DNA from: Physcocola sp002396385
GTDB taxonomy: Bacteria; Bacteroidota; Bacteroidia; Bacteroidales; Paludibacteraceae
Direction of reading: 5' to 3'
Assembly (NCBI GenBank): GCA_946535435.1
Contig: CAMNDM010000013.1
Span: 16,526 to 80,525, forward strand
DNA length: 64,000 bases
The notes below the pieces were generated by a model. That model searched no databases. It was given only the letters and a program-made list of their open reading frames with translations, and was not told the DNA's origin. This document shows positions 37,701 to 48,900 of this stretch, in pieces; the first letter of the stretch is position 1; each line of letters opens with the position of its first letter. Both the position numbers and the translations under genes were made by a program.

Positions 37701-39688
37701 GTAGCCTTACAGCCTACACCTGCAATTTCTACGGTTTCCCAGATTTGGTGTTTGTTTTTTATACCAAGACAAAGCGAATCGTGAACCGAATTCGACCATG
37801 AAATAAGCGCCGTCTTACCATCGGAAGTTACGCCATTGGCATTTCTCCAAGTGTAGATGTATTTATATTTGTTGTTAACCTGCGTATTGTCGTAGGCATA
37901 GATTTGCCGGTAATTATCGGAAGGGCAAATAGAATCTCGACCCGTACCAGAGAAACCGTCCACAGTAAAATGGGCTTTAGGAGTTCTATAGACATGTATA
38001 CGTTTGGTTTTAGTGTCCCCAACCGGTTTAGGCACCCCATCGCCATAGTCCTTCGTCATCGTAACCGTCAGTTCGTAGGTGCCCTCCATTGAATTTTCAG
38101 GCATACGGATAAAGACATGCGTACCCCTCGTATCAGAGGCTTCCTGATAGACCACCGATTTATCGGCAATCTTGTTTTTCTGAGGGTCATAAAGCGTCCA
38201 TACATACTTTACGTTCTCATTGACATCGACAGGAACGACGGTCATTTCCACACCGCCACCTCTTGTCGGAGCACAAATAACCGTATCGCCCAAGATAGTA
38301 TCGATAGGTGTAGGATTACAATCCTTACCCGTAATTGTGAATTCAATACTAACCTGTTCGTTCTGTTTTGTAAACGTATTAAATTTCTGGTTTGCCGTAT
38401 TTTCATCAATAACCCTGTAATACTTTTTACCGATAGTATTTACAGGAATCGACAGGCGAGTAAAAGCTGGTCCTCTTTGTGGTATTCCCCCCACAACAAC
38501 GGTCTTCCAGTTATTGTTGGCATCACGTTCCTGCCAGTGGAAGATGGCGTTTTGAGGGAAACCAGCCGCATTGATAGTTGTAGTTTCACCAATACAAGTG
38601 GAACCTTTATCCATACAAACCGACTCAATTTCAGCCGAAATATAGTCGATAGCCACCTTGAAGCATCTGTCGAACTGCTGGAAATAAGGGTCTAAAGTAA
38701 AATACTCCAAACCATTGTATTTTTTTGTATTCGGGTCGTATTTGTCGTCTGGGAAGTAACCGTAATAATTAACTTCAACACGCAGCAACTTACCCACGGG
38801 AACATCGCCCAAACCAAGGTTTGTCTGACCAAAAGTAACATCAATTTTAGGTCTGCGGATAGTATCGCCCGTAGCATCGTCAATAACGAAAATCTGTCCA
38901 CGGTCAGTAGTCTGGTTACCATGTCCAGTTTCGAGCTTAATAGAAGCCTGACCGCCACAATTATCAGACAATTTCATAACATAGAACCGCATGGTGTAGC
39001 GGTAGTTCTTACCCGCATAAGTAGAACAGAGGAAACGGTAATAGAAAGGAGTACTACTCTGTATATTCGTATTATAAACATAATAGTAGTTATTATGTTT
39101 TCCACCGTCTAACGAAGGTTCCTGTCCGTTATAAAAATCAGACAAATCGGTAGTAACGGTATACGGCGACTTGTCGTTATGGGTAAATGTGATATCGTTT
39201 TCATCAAAAAAATCAACAATCTGGCTAGGAATCTGAGGAGTAGGAGTGTTCACCCCACGTTCAGGATCGAAGTCAGTACCCGAGAAATAATCACCCGTAG
39301 AAGTAATATGGCAAGTTTTGGCACAAGCGTCAGACCTGTCCCTTTCAACAAAAATTTCAGGAGATGCCGGGTGGCTTTCATCGGTCATATCCACTACCCT
39401 ATACCATACACCATTCACCGAGGTATTGTCAGTCATATCGGTGGCAATGCGACGTGCGACAGTGTAACTTTGACAATTATTCCAGGTATTTTTATCGGTT
39501 GACCATTGGTAAGCCAAATAATGCCCCGTTATATCTGTGGTAGTACCAGCATCAAGCACTATAGCCGAGCCTGGACATGCTATTTTCACGTCAGAACTCA
39601 AAGACAAGGCAGCCGAAAGCCGGAAAACTGCAATGAATATGAAAATAAATAAAGCGTAAAAACGCTTTAATACGCCTATAGTTAACAT
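28709..39688 (-). CDS. Giant HYR-repeat surface protein A (3659 residues), T9SS type B domain
   Basis: Predicted secreted surface protein. Parts in order: signal peptide (ALFIFIFIAVFRLSAALS); an Ig/PKD-like domain; a shared module from CHITSTGDYFSGTDFD to VAIDYISAEIESVCMD (about 120-370); PKD-like domains; about 23 HYR-like repeats of roughly 80-130 residues that begin like PDVDCS and end like TWTFTDxxGNxxxCxQxVxVxD; a Gly-Pro-rich insert near residues 1317-1350; a shared pre-C-terminal module starting VVVCGGDETL; and a terminal gliding-motility domain from NEIPTAITPYTKDGMNDDF to KGSIEVVKIE. The paired cysteines in each repeat suggest one disulfide per unit. HYR domains are generally adhesive; the ligand is unknown. 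Monocistronic by spacing, promoter box and terminators. Confidence 0.9.
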   Translation of the reverse strand: MLTIGVLKRFYALFIFIFIAVFRLSAALSLSSDVKIACPGSAIVLDAGTTTDITGHYLAYQWSTDKNTWNNCQSYTVARRIATDMTDNTSVNGVWYRVVDMTDESHPASPEIFVERDRSDACAKTCHITSTGDYFSGTDFDPERGVNTPTPQIPSQIVDFFDENDITFTHNDKSPYTVTTDLSDFYNGQEPSLDGGKHNNYYYVYNTNIQSSTPFYYRFLCSTYAGKNYRYTMRFYVMKLSDNCGGQASIKLETGHGNQTTDRGQIFVIDDATGDTIRRPKIDVTFGQTNLGLGDVPVGKLLRVEVNYYGYFPDDKYDPNTKKYNGLEYFTLDPYFQQFDRCFKVAIDYISAEIESVCMDKGSTCIGETTTINAAGFPQNAIFHWQERDANNNWKTVVVGGIPQRGPAFTRLSIPVNTIGKKYYRVIDENTANQKFNTFTKQNEQVSIEFTITGKDCNPTPIDTILGDTVICAPTRGGGVEMTVVPVDVNENVKYVWTLYDPQKNKIADKSVVYQEASDTRGTHVFIRMPENSMEGTYELTVTMTKDYGDGVPKPVGDTKTKRIHVYRTPKAHFTVDGFSGTGRDSICPSDNYRQIYAYDNTQVNNKYKYIYTWRNANGVTSDGKTALISWSNSVHDSLCLGIKNKHQIWETVEIAGVGCKATWDTILSVKKPDGPVIDCSSLGSQTQEFELGPTQKTTTITLGVPKVGGTCDPYPRVYIVGAGHDAKGNDLTFHVIARLDSLQKGLVPAMKRTVPATAGPKDDNGLMVSYYVVDGCNKMSSTCIVKYIVRDVTGPDVDCKDVQLKPLETRLSYFNVNSNDGADTCEAYPGKGVRPDLLPVLKAPTLLDQNGVDGYITGEFVGRLDLQNTAPEESEALFSNSTIGLNDPIPAGYSYILWRFSDDVGNASYCMQQITVIDDTKPYVECPDSEIKEISVQRNTDECGLSLDSLIAAMDPADFPMAYEICPTLLKISSVRYFYRNIGKANAGSYNYTGAWTEITDKESLIFALGNVYQVAWRFYKQGSGPTVDHSVYAECIRSFSIVDKVPPVVDCSVLSDTAVTVNLNTQGSDLDYASASDTPMRNYITYTLKGFFKKIPTAVDACSGPVNPVISVITPDGNTSTIGKKTDGVAKLLQELQRFHFPVGMSTVLYVYTDNAGNESFCQQNIVVYERIAMNCENELTLKADENCVGHLDVTAATVETAMVSYVRQYKYKMYNSFTGMTYEPVTQDKSETNMFGIITKFGFDDCQTLQDSMKGGLSNRMVPVFPYQVKKVTFVDDKGDETDSSSTVVIKNTSALEEFAWKLVQHQFYNGVGPAGPGFGPGGPGMGPGMGPGMGPGVGPGGPGVGPGAKPSSVIDQVYKTISLQTRTFEKEFTADFKTFAKGRHKLVWYYDNGQGDKDSCVVIVSVVDSTAPTVECGKWGEDIVTKSDPKTCQAIVSLTQPTAKQLNAFDNCTDADKLLISFSRVWNGEKVNSLDAPYEQGTTTVTWIIADEAGNEAYCVQNITVNDSTGPDIDCDKILVNPITVDADENCLAKKDVLVKAGLKIPVVDPSADLCSPSGEPIRGVGHREDLNGVVSPLDVMNDPYSLGQTFVIWTFSDTSNNQTVCRQLIIVNDKTAPDVDCSVFEDNPIDYKLASDQCSASLSEIKPLLGRHFAKDNCDKDSVEGKPYMLLKNGTSRVSLPSVFVKDTTYTIVWVFTDEAGNEATCNQLLSIVDTTTPDNSICPDPVKVLDADVKCTFTYDELDIPNLSINDLCDGVLVGKLTGEIQQPNGKTVYPSSMEEFQELEYYAGTVNKFKWTFTDHAGLTSTCDMTLTINDSIPPVINNCETGNNVSFEMSNGVCYAKWEDISKLIVIPNAFDECQELIDGTGSQPIEPLEIRRYFNGELVAVSKDGDKAWCADPFPRGYTRFVWVFSDRSGNIDSCAKTIRIIARNDPSFICDSIQPNPMRPKALEGECYVEFKDLEFGTYYGFDACTNDSILARLLMAPVPEALPVPNDLKFNVGDTISVYWVVVDEDNNFAYCPQVVIPSHSNKINFDCSTLDSIKSVALEGECYIPAENLNLPHPFAIDSCALVNGANDTIYGVPTRSDSLKLMDNYPTGTTYITWTFVSPFNIDDTVVCRQVVTIAGNKHFDLDCDAILPQINDTVADCGPDPNIVLNVPQIPDPCISDTLITGVPVSRSDGQAIDAAFPLGITVVTWTFTEATGNITDTCLQRVMVLTEKDLQKPCDTAAMDTIAVPAPEDACTVPASEVPLVTPYALHPCTADTVWAVLSRPGISDLNAPFNIGLNRLVWTFTDTTNTLVTPTGICEQFVKVGDVEVEPVDCKNMPDVSKVLEVGNCTIDFDAFDINVPKVIDRCPNGDPNGEPVEIKPLITRTSKKGWSTTDVSQIGSFGVGRDTIIWTYTIAGNEYVCEQHVSIKDSVEPDFDCSKLGLVLAEAADGECEVPLDAVLKLLQPYPKAVETCTGDSIEGVPSLEDGSALPESFKVGDTVIVKWTFIDTVVNAKAKVCRQPVTVISNAEPIFDCSSLDTLLFVAHGACSINLGKDTIPVPVAIDSCTGKEVPGVASRADGGSVYGTYYTGFVTLTWTFDSPYSTKDKVCNQVIHVVTDLEIDGKCGEENYPTIQVGVEDGVCEVPSTDIIAKITEHTAVNPCHNTWIIKGVPSRSDGKELDENYPIGKTIITWTFTDTTKTLLNPVSTCEQIVEVGDNNEPPVDCEKSFPAVKHFLDAENCFIDLADIPVYLDSMPVNKCNGDIAVLDTTRESGKAMNAPFEVGTDVIIWKFTFPSNNQTVVCRQNIEVIDSIAPDFNCNELVNVINVAFKVADVDYVTYEEVVDAGFYIPVVTDPCCEVKTTVTRSDNKDVKDNYPYGETVVTFEFEDDHGNTKVCTQIVKVSDMVPPKETCPKVGGSYTCLTDVPAELTYKEFIAAGGTIDDPTRADLSTFKAVTEVVGDSCEAMVIRDYHLMSIRQDLVTCSNGPDTFYVKDDVAPTYVGINPLGEAVRVACSDINYEVPDVSAEDNCDPNPVVTQSFKSTQGSDPSQCDYYTYDLIYSWTAVDRCGNQAEPATFTVHVVDSFPPVVNLPSDWNDVLHPIYLKNCRFGVPDITGLIPLDSIVMPCGGIEYLEITQEPAAGTEITESTYVTLTFKDVCGKKTEVTKLIEVQKKDDIITLVYKDTVVVCGGDETLADVYGSPNTLSNSNICWGYGTTWVIDWDGKWVGVTTTVLWDYYRGELDESKLIYSNNPSSYAARFKPTTPGFQASEKEKLAAQQAYIEYLMLLRQTQTDNYWFVAMDTVSGCTDTAKVYIDVRERPRINLASGLWQMCDGDSLDLNGDFGSAFDVCVDDMGSPIVKEGWMTTDTSVYVPNSPIDYENGAPHKAVYFATNECGTSTSLNTLYTLCGDSLLTHADSLKVFGSEENVKLAKEDKYYASDSVQIDVFTHFDPAQVLLTTKPQNKARIWKGESADLILTLPYKPAYISWRRVEGMYDGATGAVYNRYGEIVQNASGETDDVDLFMELWNNRDTTIPDSVFLKEHERLNQFVYTVEPTDSSKYYVVVSNEVCPAVASNMVSLDVLNEIPTAITPYTKDGMNDDFMRGHHVIIFNRYGQMIFEGNDGWDGTYRGVLVDPGVYYYNCDIQSNVFKGSIEVVKIE
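35638..35750 (-). repeat. Gly-Pro-Gly low-complexity tract inside giant gene A
   Basis: Encodes an irregular GPG/GPM repeat (segments GPGFGPGGPGMGPG and GMGPGVGPGGPGVGPG). At DNA level it is a near-repeat of 12-base units (GGx-CCx-GGx-ATG). The matching repeat in paralogue B lacks it. Confidence 0.9.
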
Positions 39689-39808
39689 AATATACTAATT
39701 AACATTCAACAATAACCCTTGTGTGTATCAACAAGTTATAACACACCTAATATATATATCCCCAAAGTGATTGTAGGTTCAGCATATTTGAGTCTATATG
39801 TATACACA

Positions 39809-39816
39809 CAAATTTA
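39809..39816 (-). promoter_or_regulatory. Putative -7 box of giant gene A
   Basis: TAAATTTG on the minus strand fits TAnnTTTG, 121 bases before the ATG; a TTG lies 23 bases further upstream. Confidence 0.5.
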
Positions 39817-39884
39817 ATTAAATTTCATTATAATGTACACAAATCGAGAAAACAAATTGAAATTGTTGATAATTAATAAAAAGA

Positions 39885-39915
39885 AGAAGCAATTCTCCCA
39901 GAAGAAGAATTGCTT
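39885..39915 (-). terminator. Rho-independent terminator of giant gene B
   Basis: GAAGCAATTCT (39885-39895) pairs with AGAATTGCTTC (39905-39915), followed on the minus strand by a T-rich tract; 41 bases past the stop. Confidence 0.85.
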
Positions 39916-39955
39916 CCTTTAAATCAAAAAGTAGTTTTATTTCGGTGACTTTTGT

Positions 39956-42900
39956 TTACTCAATCTTAACGACTTCTATAGAACCCTTATAGTTAGTTCC
40001 ATTCTTCATATCGCAACTGTAATAGTAGACACCAGGATCAGCCAAAACACCTCGATAAGTACCATCCCATCCATCGTTACCCTCATGAATCATCTGTCCA
40101 TAGCGGTTAAAGATGATGACATGGTGTCCGCGCATAAAGTCGTCGTTCATACCATCTTTCGTGTAAGGGGTTATAGCGGTTGGGATTTCGTTGAGCACAT
40201 CAACATTCACCAAATTAGACGTTACCGCTGGACATACACCATTGCTTACCACAGCATAGTAAAGCGAAGTGTCGGAAGGAGCCACCTTATAGCGGTAAGT
40301 CAGATAACCACGTTTGGCCAAATAAACAGAATCGGCAATAGTTGTATCGCGCGAATTCCAGAGTTCATTGAAGAGATCAACATCGTTGTCCTCGCCACTT
40401 CCACCAGCGACAACCACCCCATTCTTATCGTATTCAGCACCTGTACGTGCATCGTATTCACCCTCGACACGTCTCCACGACAAGTAAGAAGGTTGATAAG
40501 GCAGGGTGAGAATCAATTCAGCTTCTTCTCCCTTCCAAACACGAGGTTTGGCCTGAGGCATAGTTGTAAGCATCACCTGAGTCGGATCGAAATGTGTATA
40601 AACATTGATATCGACACTGTCGCGCAATACGAGACGATCTTGTCTGAAGAGTTTCATGTTCTCTTTAGAACCAGCGACAGCCAGACTGTCCTTATAGGTT
40701 TCAAGGTCACCACTGCAAGACGTGTAAAGTGAGTTGAAGGTAGTGGTAGTACCACAATGGTTGGTTGCATAATACAGAGCAGTATGCTTAATACCATCTT
40801 CATACATTACAGGATCTTGAGGGTGATAAACAGAATCGTTTATCAACCAGCCCTGATTAGTGATGGCCCCACCCATATCGTTTACACAAACAGGGAAATA
40901 GTTTCCGAACTCGCCCTTCAGTTCAAGAGAATCGAACTCGCAAATAGGCCATGAACCGCTAGCCAACTGTAAACGTGGCCGTTCGTCAACCTTTACGTAA
41001 ACCGAAGCCGTATCGCTACAACCAGAAACGGTATCCATTGCCACGAAGTAGTAGACATCGGACTGGTGCTGACGGAGCAACATAAGGTACTTCGCATAAG
41101 CAGCATCGGCAGCAGCCTTTTCTTCAGGAGAAGCTTTCAAAGAAGCATTAACCGCTTCGAAACGAGAAGCATAGGTTTCCGGATTATTACTATAAATCAG
41201 ATGCTCCTCATCGAAAGTGTTACGGTAGTAATCCCAGAACAAGGTAGTAGGAACAGGTTCCCACTTGCCCAAGTCAATTACCCAAGTAAAGCCATATGCG
41301 CTACGTATTCTAGTATGCGTCAAATCGTTGGTACTTGCACGAACAGAATCAAGTGTTTCATCACCACCACAGACAACAGGGTCTTTGGCTGTAGTTATAG
41401 AAACAATTTCCTTACGGTCTTGAACCTCAACAACCTTATCAAGATCGGACTTGTTGCCACAAACATCACTAATAGACAATGTAACAACGGTCGTCTGTGT
41501 AATTTCAGTACCAGCCGCAGGAGTCTGGGTGTAAGTCAGATATTCATTCGAACCACAATTCTGAGTAACCGAATCAGCAGGAATGAACTGAGTCAGATCA
41601 GGAATACCGAATTTACATTTCTTCAAGTAAATAGGGTGAGCAGGATCTCCCCAATCTTCCGGCAAGTTGATTCTTGGAGCCACGGTATCGAGAACGTGTA
41701 CGATATAGTGTACCGAATCGGCCACATTGCCACAACGGTCTGTAGCAACCCATGTGTAAATGACATCGTAATTATAATAGTCACATTTAGATGGGTCGTC
41801 ACCCTGAGTTGAGCGTGTAAACATCTCTAACTTAGGTTCAGGATCGCAGTTGTCGACAGCGGTTACAACAGGATAATCGATATCAAGTTGGTCGCAAGTC
41901 GTCTTCTTAGAATCGCCCTTAGCAGGTATACCCACGTAAGTAGGAGCTACAGAATCCTTGAGATAGAAGTGCTGTGGAGTCTCACAATGAACATCGACCT
42001 CGGTAATTGAAGTCATATAGTAGTTACGTGTAACAACGGCATTGCAATTGTCACCCTCAACCACATCTTCATGACGGAAAGTCAACAATTTCGCCTTGCT
42101 CTCAGGTTCGATTGAACCACCAGCAGCCACAAAGTCCTTATACGAAGTAATAGCCGGAGTTGTATCGGAGATACAAGCGATATGGTTCTCGAGCGTAGGA
42201 CAAATGAGTTTTGGCGGAATCATATCAACAACCTTTATTACCTGCGAGCATATAGTATCGTTACCATAAGTATCGTAGAAACGGAAGGTAATCGTAGTAT
42301 TACCGAACACATAATCATCTTCCAGTGCCTTGTTATCGTCACGGGTTACCTCAGTGAAGACATCGGTACACAAATCGGTCACTTCAGGGATGAAGAAGCC
42401 TCTATCCTTCACCTGATCGAACGTTACCGAATTACCAGAAGTAGTCAACTCGACATAAATGGTATCGGCCAAAGTCGAACAGTCGAACGAAGGAGCAATA
42501 GTGTCTCTCACCTCAATACGCTGGTTACAGTAAACCGGTATATTGTTGCTAGGGAACCAAAGTTTCCATACAATGGTGTCAACCCCGACAGTATAAGGAG
42601 CTAAGACATCCAAGCCGCTTTTACGAGAAGTGTCGATAAGCATATCTTCGCCCGTACAAGGATGAGCAGGCAACGGATCAATATTTACAGGAATCCTCGA
42701 GAAATCAAGATCACAATTATTCTCATCGAGAGCTATATTCAACGCAGGGAATGCGGTAGGACAATCAACAGGCGGAGTATTGACGTCAACAACAGTCACA
42801 GTCTGTTCACAGACAGAAACCGGATTAACCAAAGTATTAGTCGTGTCGGTGAACGTCCAGGTAATCGTAGTAACACCAATCTCATAAGGAGCATCCATAG

Positions 42901-45900
42901 CTTTGTTATCGCTGCGAGAAGGCACTCCATCAATCTGGATGTTGGTGTTACAAGGATTAAACGCTGCATGTTTTGTCAAATCTTTGTCAACAACATCAGA
43001 AGGTACAGAGCAATTGCCATCACCGGCCTCATAACTCAAAGCAGGATAATTCTCCTGACCGCATTTAGCATCTATCAACCTCGTTGTCTTCACCTCTACA
43101 ATCTGTTCACAAGACTTGCTGGTCTTGCTGTCAGGACTGGAGAATGTCCATGTGATAACGGTTTGGCCAAGCGGATAAGATCCGTAAAGCTCTTTACCAT
43201 CGGCACGAACACCAACACCTTCAACCTCCTTACCCGTACAGCTATCGGTAGCCACTGGCGTAGGTATCTGCTGTTCATCCAAGTCAAGCGAACATTCGTC
43301 GCTCTCAAATTCCAGCATAGACAGAGAAGAACAATTAAAGACAGGAGCGGCAGTACCGATAACACGGACAGGCTGTTCGCAAATCTTGTCCTTCGTAGAA
43401 AGGCCAGGAGCAGAGAACGTCCATACCACTACTATAGAATCGCCCACTTTAAGGGTTTCTGGGAGTGCACCACCATCGGCCAACGTAGGAACACCAACAA
43501 TAGCAGAATCGGTACATGCCTCATTAGCGACAGGATATGGTTCAACAATAATATCGGCCACATTCAACTCACATTCACCATCAGGAGCCTCAGCCAATAT
43601 AGGTTCAAGAGTTGAGCAATCGAACTTAGGTGCGACACTGTCCATAATATGGATAGGCTGTGCACAGACGGTTGAGAAGCGAGGATAAGACCACCACAAG
43701 GTATCGTAACCCACTCCGAACTCAGCAACCTCAGCCACATCAGATGAGCTCCACCCAGGTTGTGAGAAACGTGTAATTATAGGCAACACATATTCAGGGT
43801 CAGCATCGGCTGCACCATTCGGACAACGGTCGATGATAGTAGGCGCCTTGATTCCCAATTCGGCAGCATCGATTGTACAGTTACCCTCAGCCAAAATTTT
43901 CTCAATAGCAGGGAAGCTGTCACACTTGACTGGTTCCACTTCGACCGAACCGACACGAACGATCTGGTGGCAAGTGTCGGACTGGATAACCAAATTATCG
44001 GTAACATCGTTGAACGTCCATACAATAATCGTCTTACCAATCTTATAAGGAGCAGTCAGTTCCTCTCCATCGAAACGAGTAGGCACGCCCCAAATAGTAT
44101 CGCGGGTACAAGGGCTGATAGCAAATGCTGGTTCAAGCTTGACTTCGTCAGCCGGAACAGTACAAGCGTCTTCCGGAGCAGGAACCTCGACAACCGGCAT
44201 ATAGGCAGTGTCGCAAGGTTTCTCGATTTCCCTTGTAGTATAAATATGTACATTCTGTTCACAAACTTTCGAAGCCGTAGAATCGACATTCCAGAACGTC
44301 CAAGTCACAGTAGTTTGTCCCAACAGGAACGGAGCATTAAGTTCAGTCTCGTTATCGCTACGGACAAACGAGCCAGGAATAGAGTCGTTGAAACAAGGGT
44401 CGTAAGCCTTCACAATCGGCAATTTCAACTCATGGTCAGGACCACAATCACTAATAGTATCCTTAACAGCCGGAGCAGCCTCCTCACAGTTAATAACAGG
44501 AGTTGCCTTACCCTTAATGATAACCAACTGGTCACATACCACACTATCGGCGAACCTCATTGTATCGGCAAAAGACCAAACCACGTGAATAGTGTCTCCT
44601 GCAGTCAACTGGGTTGGCAATGTATCGGCGTCAGCAAGTCTGTAGACGCCTGGAATTGGATTTTCAGCATCGCAAGGGTCAGTGGCAGTTGGATATGGAG
44701 AAAGCGCATTCAGCACATCGGCCAGCGACTTTTTAATCACACACTGCTCTTCATCGGCAGTAAGTGTAATAGTTTCCAAAGTAGAACAGTCGAATACTGG
44801 AGTCGTATCACGCAAGATAACAGGCTGTGCACAAACTGTAGTCAGACCATTATGCGGATAAGTATACGTCCAGTATACAGTATCGTTACCAGCTACATAT
44901 ACATCATTGAAGTCCTTACCGCTGAAACGTGTAGGAACCGGAGTCATAACGAAACCACACTGTGTAACGTCAACCGCCTTCAAGCCAAGCGCATCGGCAG
45001 TTGTCTTGCAATTGGCAAGAATTTGGTTAACACCCTTATAGAGAGTTTCACAGTCGACATCAGGATTAACCGTATCCTTCACCTCAACATACTGCTTACA
45101 AGTAGCCACATTGTTGACAAGGGTCTCTGTAGTATCGGTGTAAGTCCAAGTAATGGTCGTCAGACCAATTGGCCAAGCCAAAGTGGTATCACGGTCAGGC
45201 ACACCAGCAATGAGGACAGTGTCGATACATGGATTTTTACCCAAAGGAGGATTCAACGTAATGGTATCGGCAGGCACCTCACAAGCGTGAGCCGGCGCAA
45301 TGACAGATATAACATTATCGGCCGAATCTGGGCAGACCAGATCAATGCCCTTGGTCGTCTTTATATCAATAGGCTGTTTACACCATACGGTGAAAATACC
45401 CAGATGACCAGGATTGAAATCGTACTTCCAAATAACGGTATCGCGACCTGTCTTAATAGCAGGAAGGTCAGCCGGATCGTGAACAATACCATCAGGGTTC
45501 GAAGAGAGCCAGATTTCAGGGATTACCTTCTCGCCCGGATCGCCACAAAGCTGGTCGGCAATAACACCCGTATTCTTCAAATCGACTTTGGCAGCAGGAA
45601 ACTCACAGAGGTCCTGAAGCGTAGTGTCAATCTTGTCGTTCACACAAGGTACTGGAGGTACATTATCGTTACCGACTCTGATAGAATCGATACAGGTATC
45701 GATAGGGGCAACCAATGTGTTGGTCTTGTCCGTAAATACCCATGTCACGTAATGCAAGCCGGCAGGCAGCTGGATGTCGAGGGAAGCGAGAGGAGTAGAC
45801 GCTCCGTTAAGATACGGAACACCGTTGAATTCCTTATCCTCATCAGCAACAGCATCCGGACAAGGATGTTTAGCCGTACGCTGGTCAAGATGAACATTTT

Positions 45901-48900
45901 TTAAGCATTCGTCCTTGTCCAAAGAGTAAACCGCAGTTGTGTCGGCACAATTGGTAATGAGACGCTGCTCTGTCACTATATTAACCTGCTGGTTACAAGT
46001 AGCGACAGCTGCGCCCGTAAAGTCGGTGAAACTCCAAGTAATGGTAGTATATCCAAGCGGATAAAGTTCATCGAAGCCCTTACCATCGCTACGGGCAGGA
46101 ACACCATTGACAAGCTTCATACCATCAGGCGCGCAGTTGTCAATCGCGACAGGTATGTTGATTGAAACTTGTTGCTCAGAAATGTCGCAAGTAGAGATTG
46201 TATCGCGAATCACAACACTTTCTATAGTGTCGCAATCGATTTCAGGTTTAACACTACCCTTCACGAATACCAGTTGGTCGCAAGAGTCGGTATTCAGTAT
46301 GTTGGTATCTTCAAAGTACCAACGGATAACCGATTTGCCAGTAGGGAATGGCTCGTCCATCGTCAAACCATTCGGCAGATTCGTCAACGTATCGATACGG
46401 ACAGGACGGCCGGTAATGGTACCACAATTATCCTCTACAGTCGGATAAGTGATATTGGCATTAGCCGCCAAAATAAAGCACTTATCGGCATCGGCTGTAA
46501 ATTCAAGGTCAGGAGTCAACACATCGCAATCGATAACCGGCTTTTGGTTGTCAACCGCCTTGATCTTTTGGTCGCAATAGGCCGAAATACCCATTTGTGA
46601 AGTATAAGTCCAACGGATATAGAGGCTGTCGCCAGAGGTCAGGGTCGCTGGTATTGGGTCGGCCGATACAGAGAACTCGTCTCCACTCTTTGCGAGCAAC
46701 GAAGGCACACCAATTATAGGTTCGCCCGTACAAACCTCCTTACCTTTATAAGTATTCAGCTCGGCAGGGACGATATTAACATCACACTCACCATCAGCAG
46801 GATTCAAGACAACATCGAACACCTCTTTACAATCGTTCAAATAAGGAGGATTGATATCCTTCACAAACACTTTCTGTGAACAGCTGTCAGAATTGCCGTA
46901 ATTATCGGTAAAGATGAAATGAATTTCATAATAACCCGCCTTAAACGGCACATCATCGTTCCATTTGATGTCGGCACCGGCATTCAACTGGCGAGTTGGT
47001 ATAGAATCGCCCTCACGACCCAGATACCAACGGTTGGTAGTCATAACAGGATCCTCGTCCTGACACTGGTCAGTCGCAGTAGGAAGGGTTATATTATCGA
47101 TCACCTTTTCAGCAGGGACCTGACATTCGCCCAGTTCAGTCTCCACATTGATAGGAGTTGAAGTGTTCGAGCAGTCAACCACCGGTTTGGTAGTGTCGGC
47201 AACAGAGATTTCCTGTTTGCAGACAAACACGCTGCGCTCACCTTCAGGCAACAGCAAATTTACAGAGTCGGTATACACCCAAGTGATAACAGTCTTACCC
47301 ACAGGATAAGGATCAGAAATCAACTTGCCGTCGTCGCGGGAACCAACAGGAATCACGTCTTCGGTATCGCACACATCCTTAAACTTGTATGCCTCAGGAG
47401 AAATAGCCGGAATTTCAGCCTCACAAGTGTTCACCTTCGCTTTTATATCAGTCAGGTCGGCAGGACAATCAGGCTTAGGGCTAACCGTATCGAGAACAGT
47501 TACATTCATCGAGCAGGTAGACGCATTGCCAGCCTTGTCTTTAACCGTCCAAGTAACAACAGTTACACCCGGTTGGTATGGAGCCAAACTGTCGACAAGC
47601 GCACCATTGAGTTCACGTTTCAACCAGTAAGCGAACTCATCGGACGAAGAAGTACAGTTGTCAGTAACAGAAGGACGCTTCAAATTGATGTTGGCAGGCG
47701 AAGCGGCACATTCGTTTTGAACCCCATTGGCATCCTTGCCTAGGTAATAAGTGATGTCGTCCTCACAAGTAACCGAAGGCTTGGTGTTATCGGTAACGAC
47801 AACCTGTTGTTGGCAAGTAGCGACAGAATTGGTCAAAGTTCCCGTAATATCAACATACTTCCAAGTCACAGTAGTCGTACCCAAAGGAAAGGCCTTTTTA
47901 AAATTATTGTCGGCAATCTTTTCCTCTCCAATATAAGCCTGAGGCGCAATAGAAACACCATCATCGCAAGGATTGGTAGCATCAGGAGCATTGAAGGTCA
48001 CCTCATCGGCAGGTACCTCACAATTTTCATTCGCATCTTTATTGATATTGTTGAAGGCAGCGGCATCGCAATCAATAACTATTTCTTTGGTAGTATAAAT
48101 CTCAACCGGTTGGTGACAATATGCTTTCAACTCGTTAGCCATGCCACTCGGATGGAAAATATATTCCCATGTAACCTCATATTTACCAGGTTTGAACTTA
48201 CCCAGTTTGGCAGGATCATCGACAGGAGTTGAGCTGACACCGTTCGAATCGGTCACCCAGATAGACGGAGTGACGTATTCACCGTCGACACAAATCTGTT
48301 CGGCCTTAACCCCCTCGTTCTTAAAGTCGAGTTCTGACGCATCGACCACACACGCATCGATGGTTTTCTCCACTTTCACGCCATCTTTACAAGGTAAAGA
48401 AGCCGCGTTGTCATCTTCAACTATAATTGTTTCGACACACTGGTCCTCGTAGGTTTCAAGCGTATTCGACTTGCTCTTGAATTTCCAAATCACCTCCCAA
48501 GGGCCAGCAGGGAATTTCTGTTCGTTATAGGCAGAAGCTTCAACTTTGCTTCCGAAAACATAAGCCTCACCGGCAATAATCTCGTCAGGGTTACAAGGAT
48601 TTTTCGCATAACGCTGGGTCAACGGGTAACCCACCATACAGTTACCATCGGTCAACTTCAACGGAGCAGCCGGGCTTTCACAATCAGTAATCAACTTTTT
48701 AGTAGTAACCACATGCACAATCTGGTTGCAAGTAACCGACCGGGTCTTGTCGTGGTTTTCAAACGTCCAAACTATAATATGGTCGCCCAAATTCATAGGC
48801 TTGTCGAGGTCAACATTCGGCACACCGTTAACCTTTCCGTAACAAGGGTCGTTAGCCTGAGGAATCTCGATAGAAGAGATGTCAACAGGTCCACAATCGT

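Noticed and set aside
43967..45904. Plus-strand open frame of 645 codons and other long frames opposite the giant genes
   Set aside because: They mirror the codon structure of the HYR repeats on the minus strand; no start signals or families are visible.
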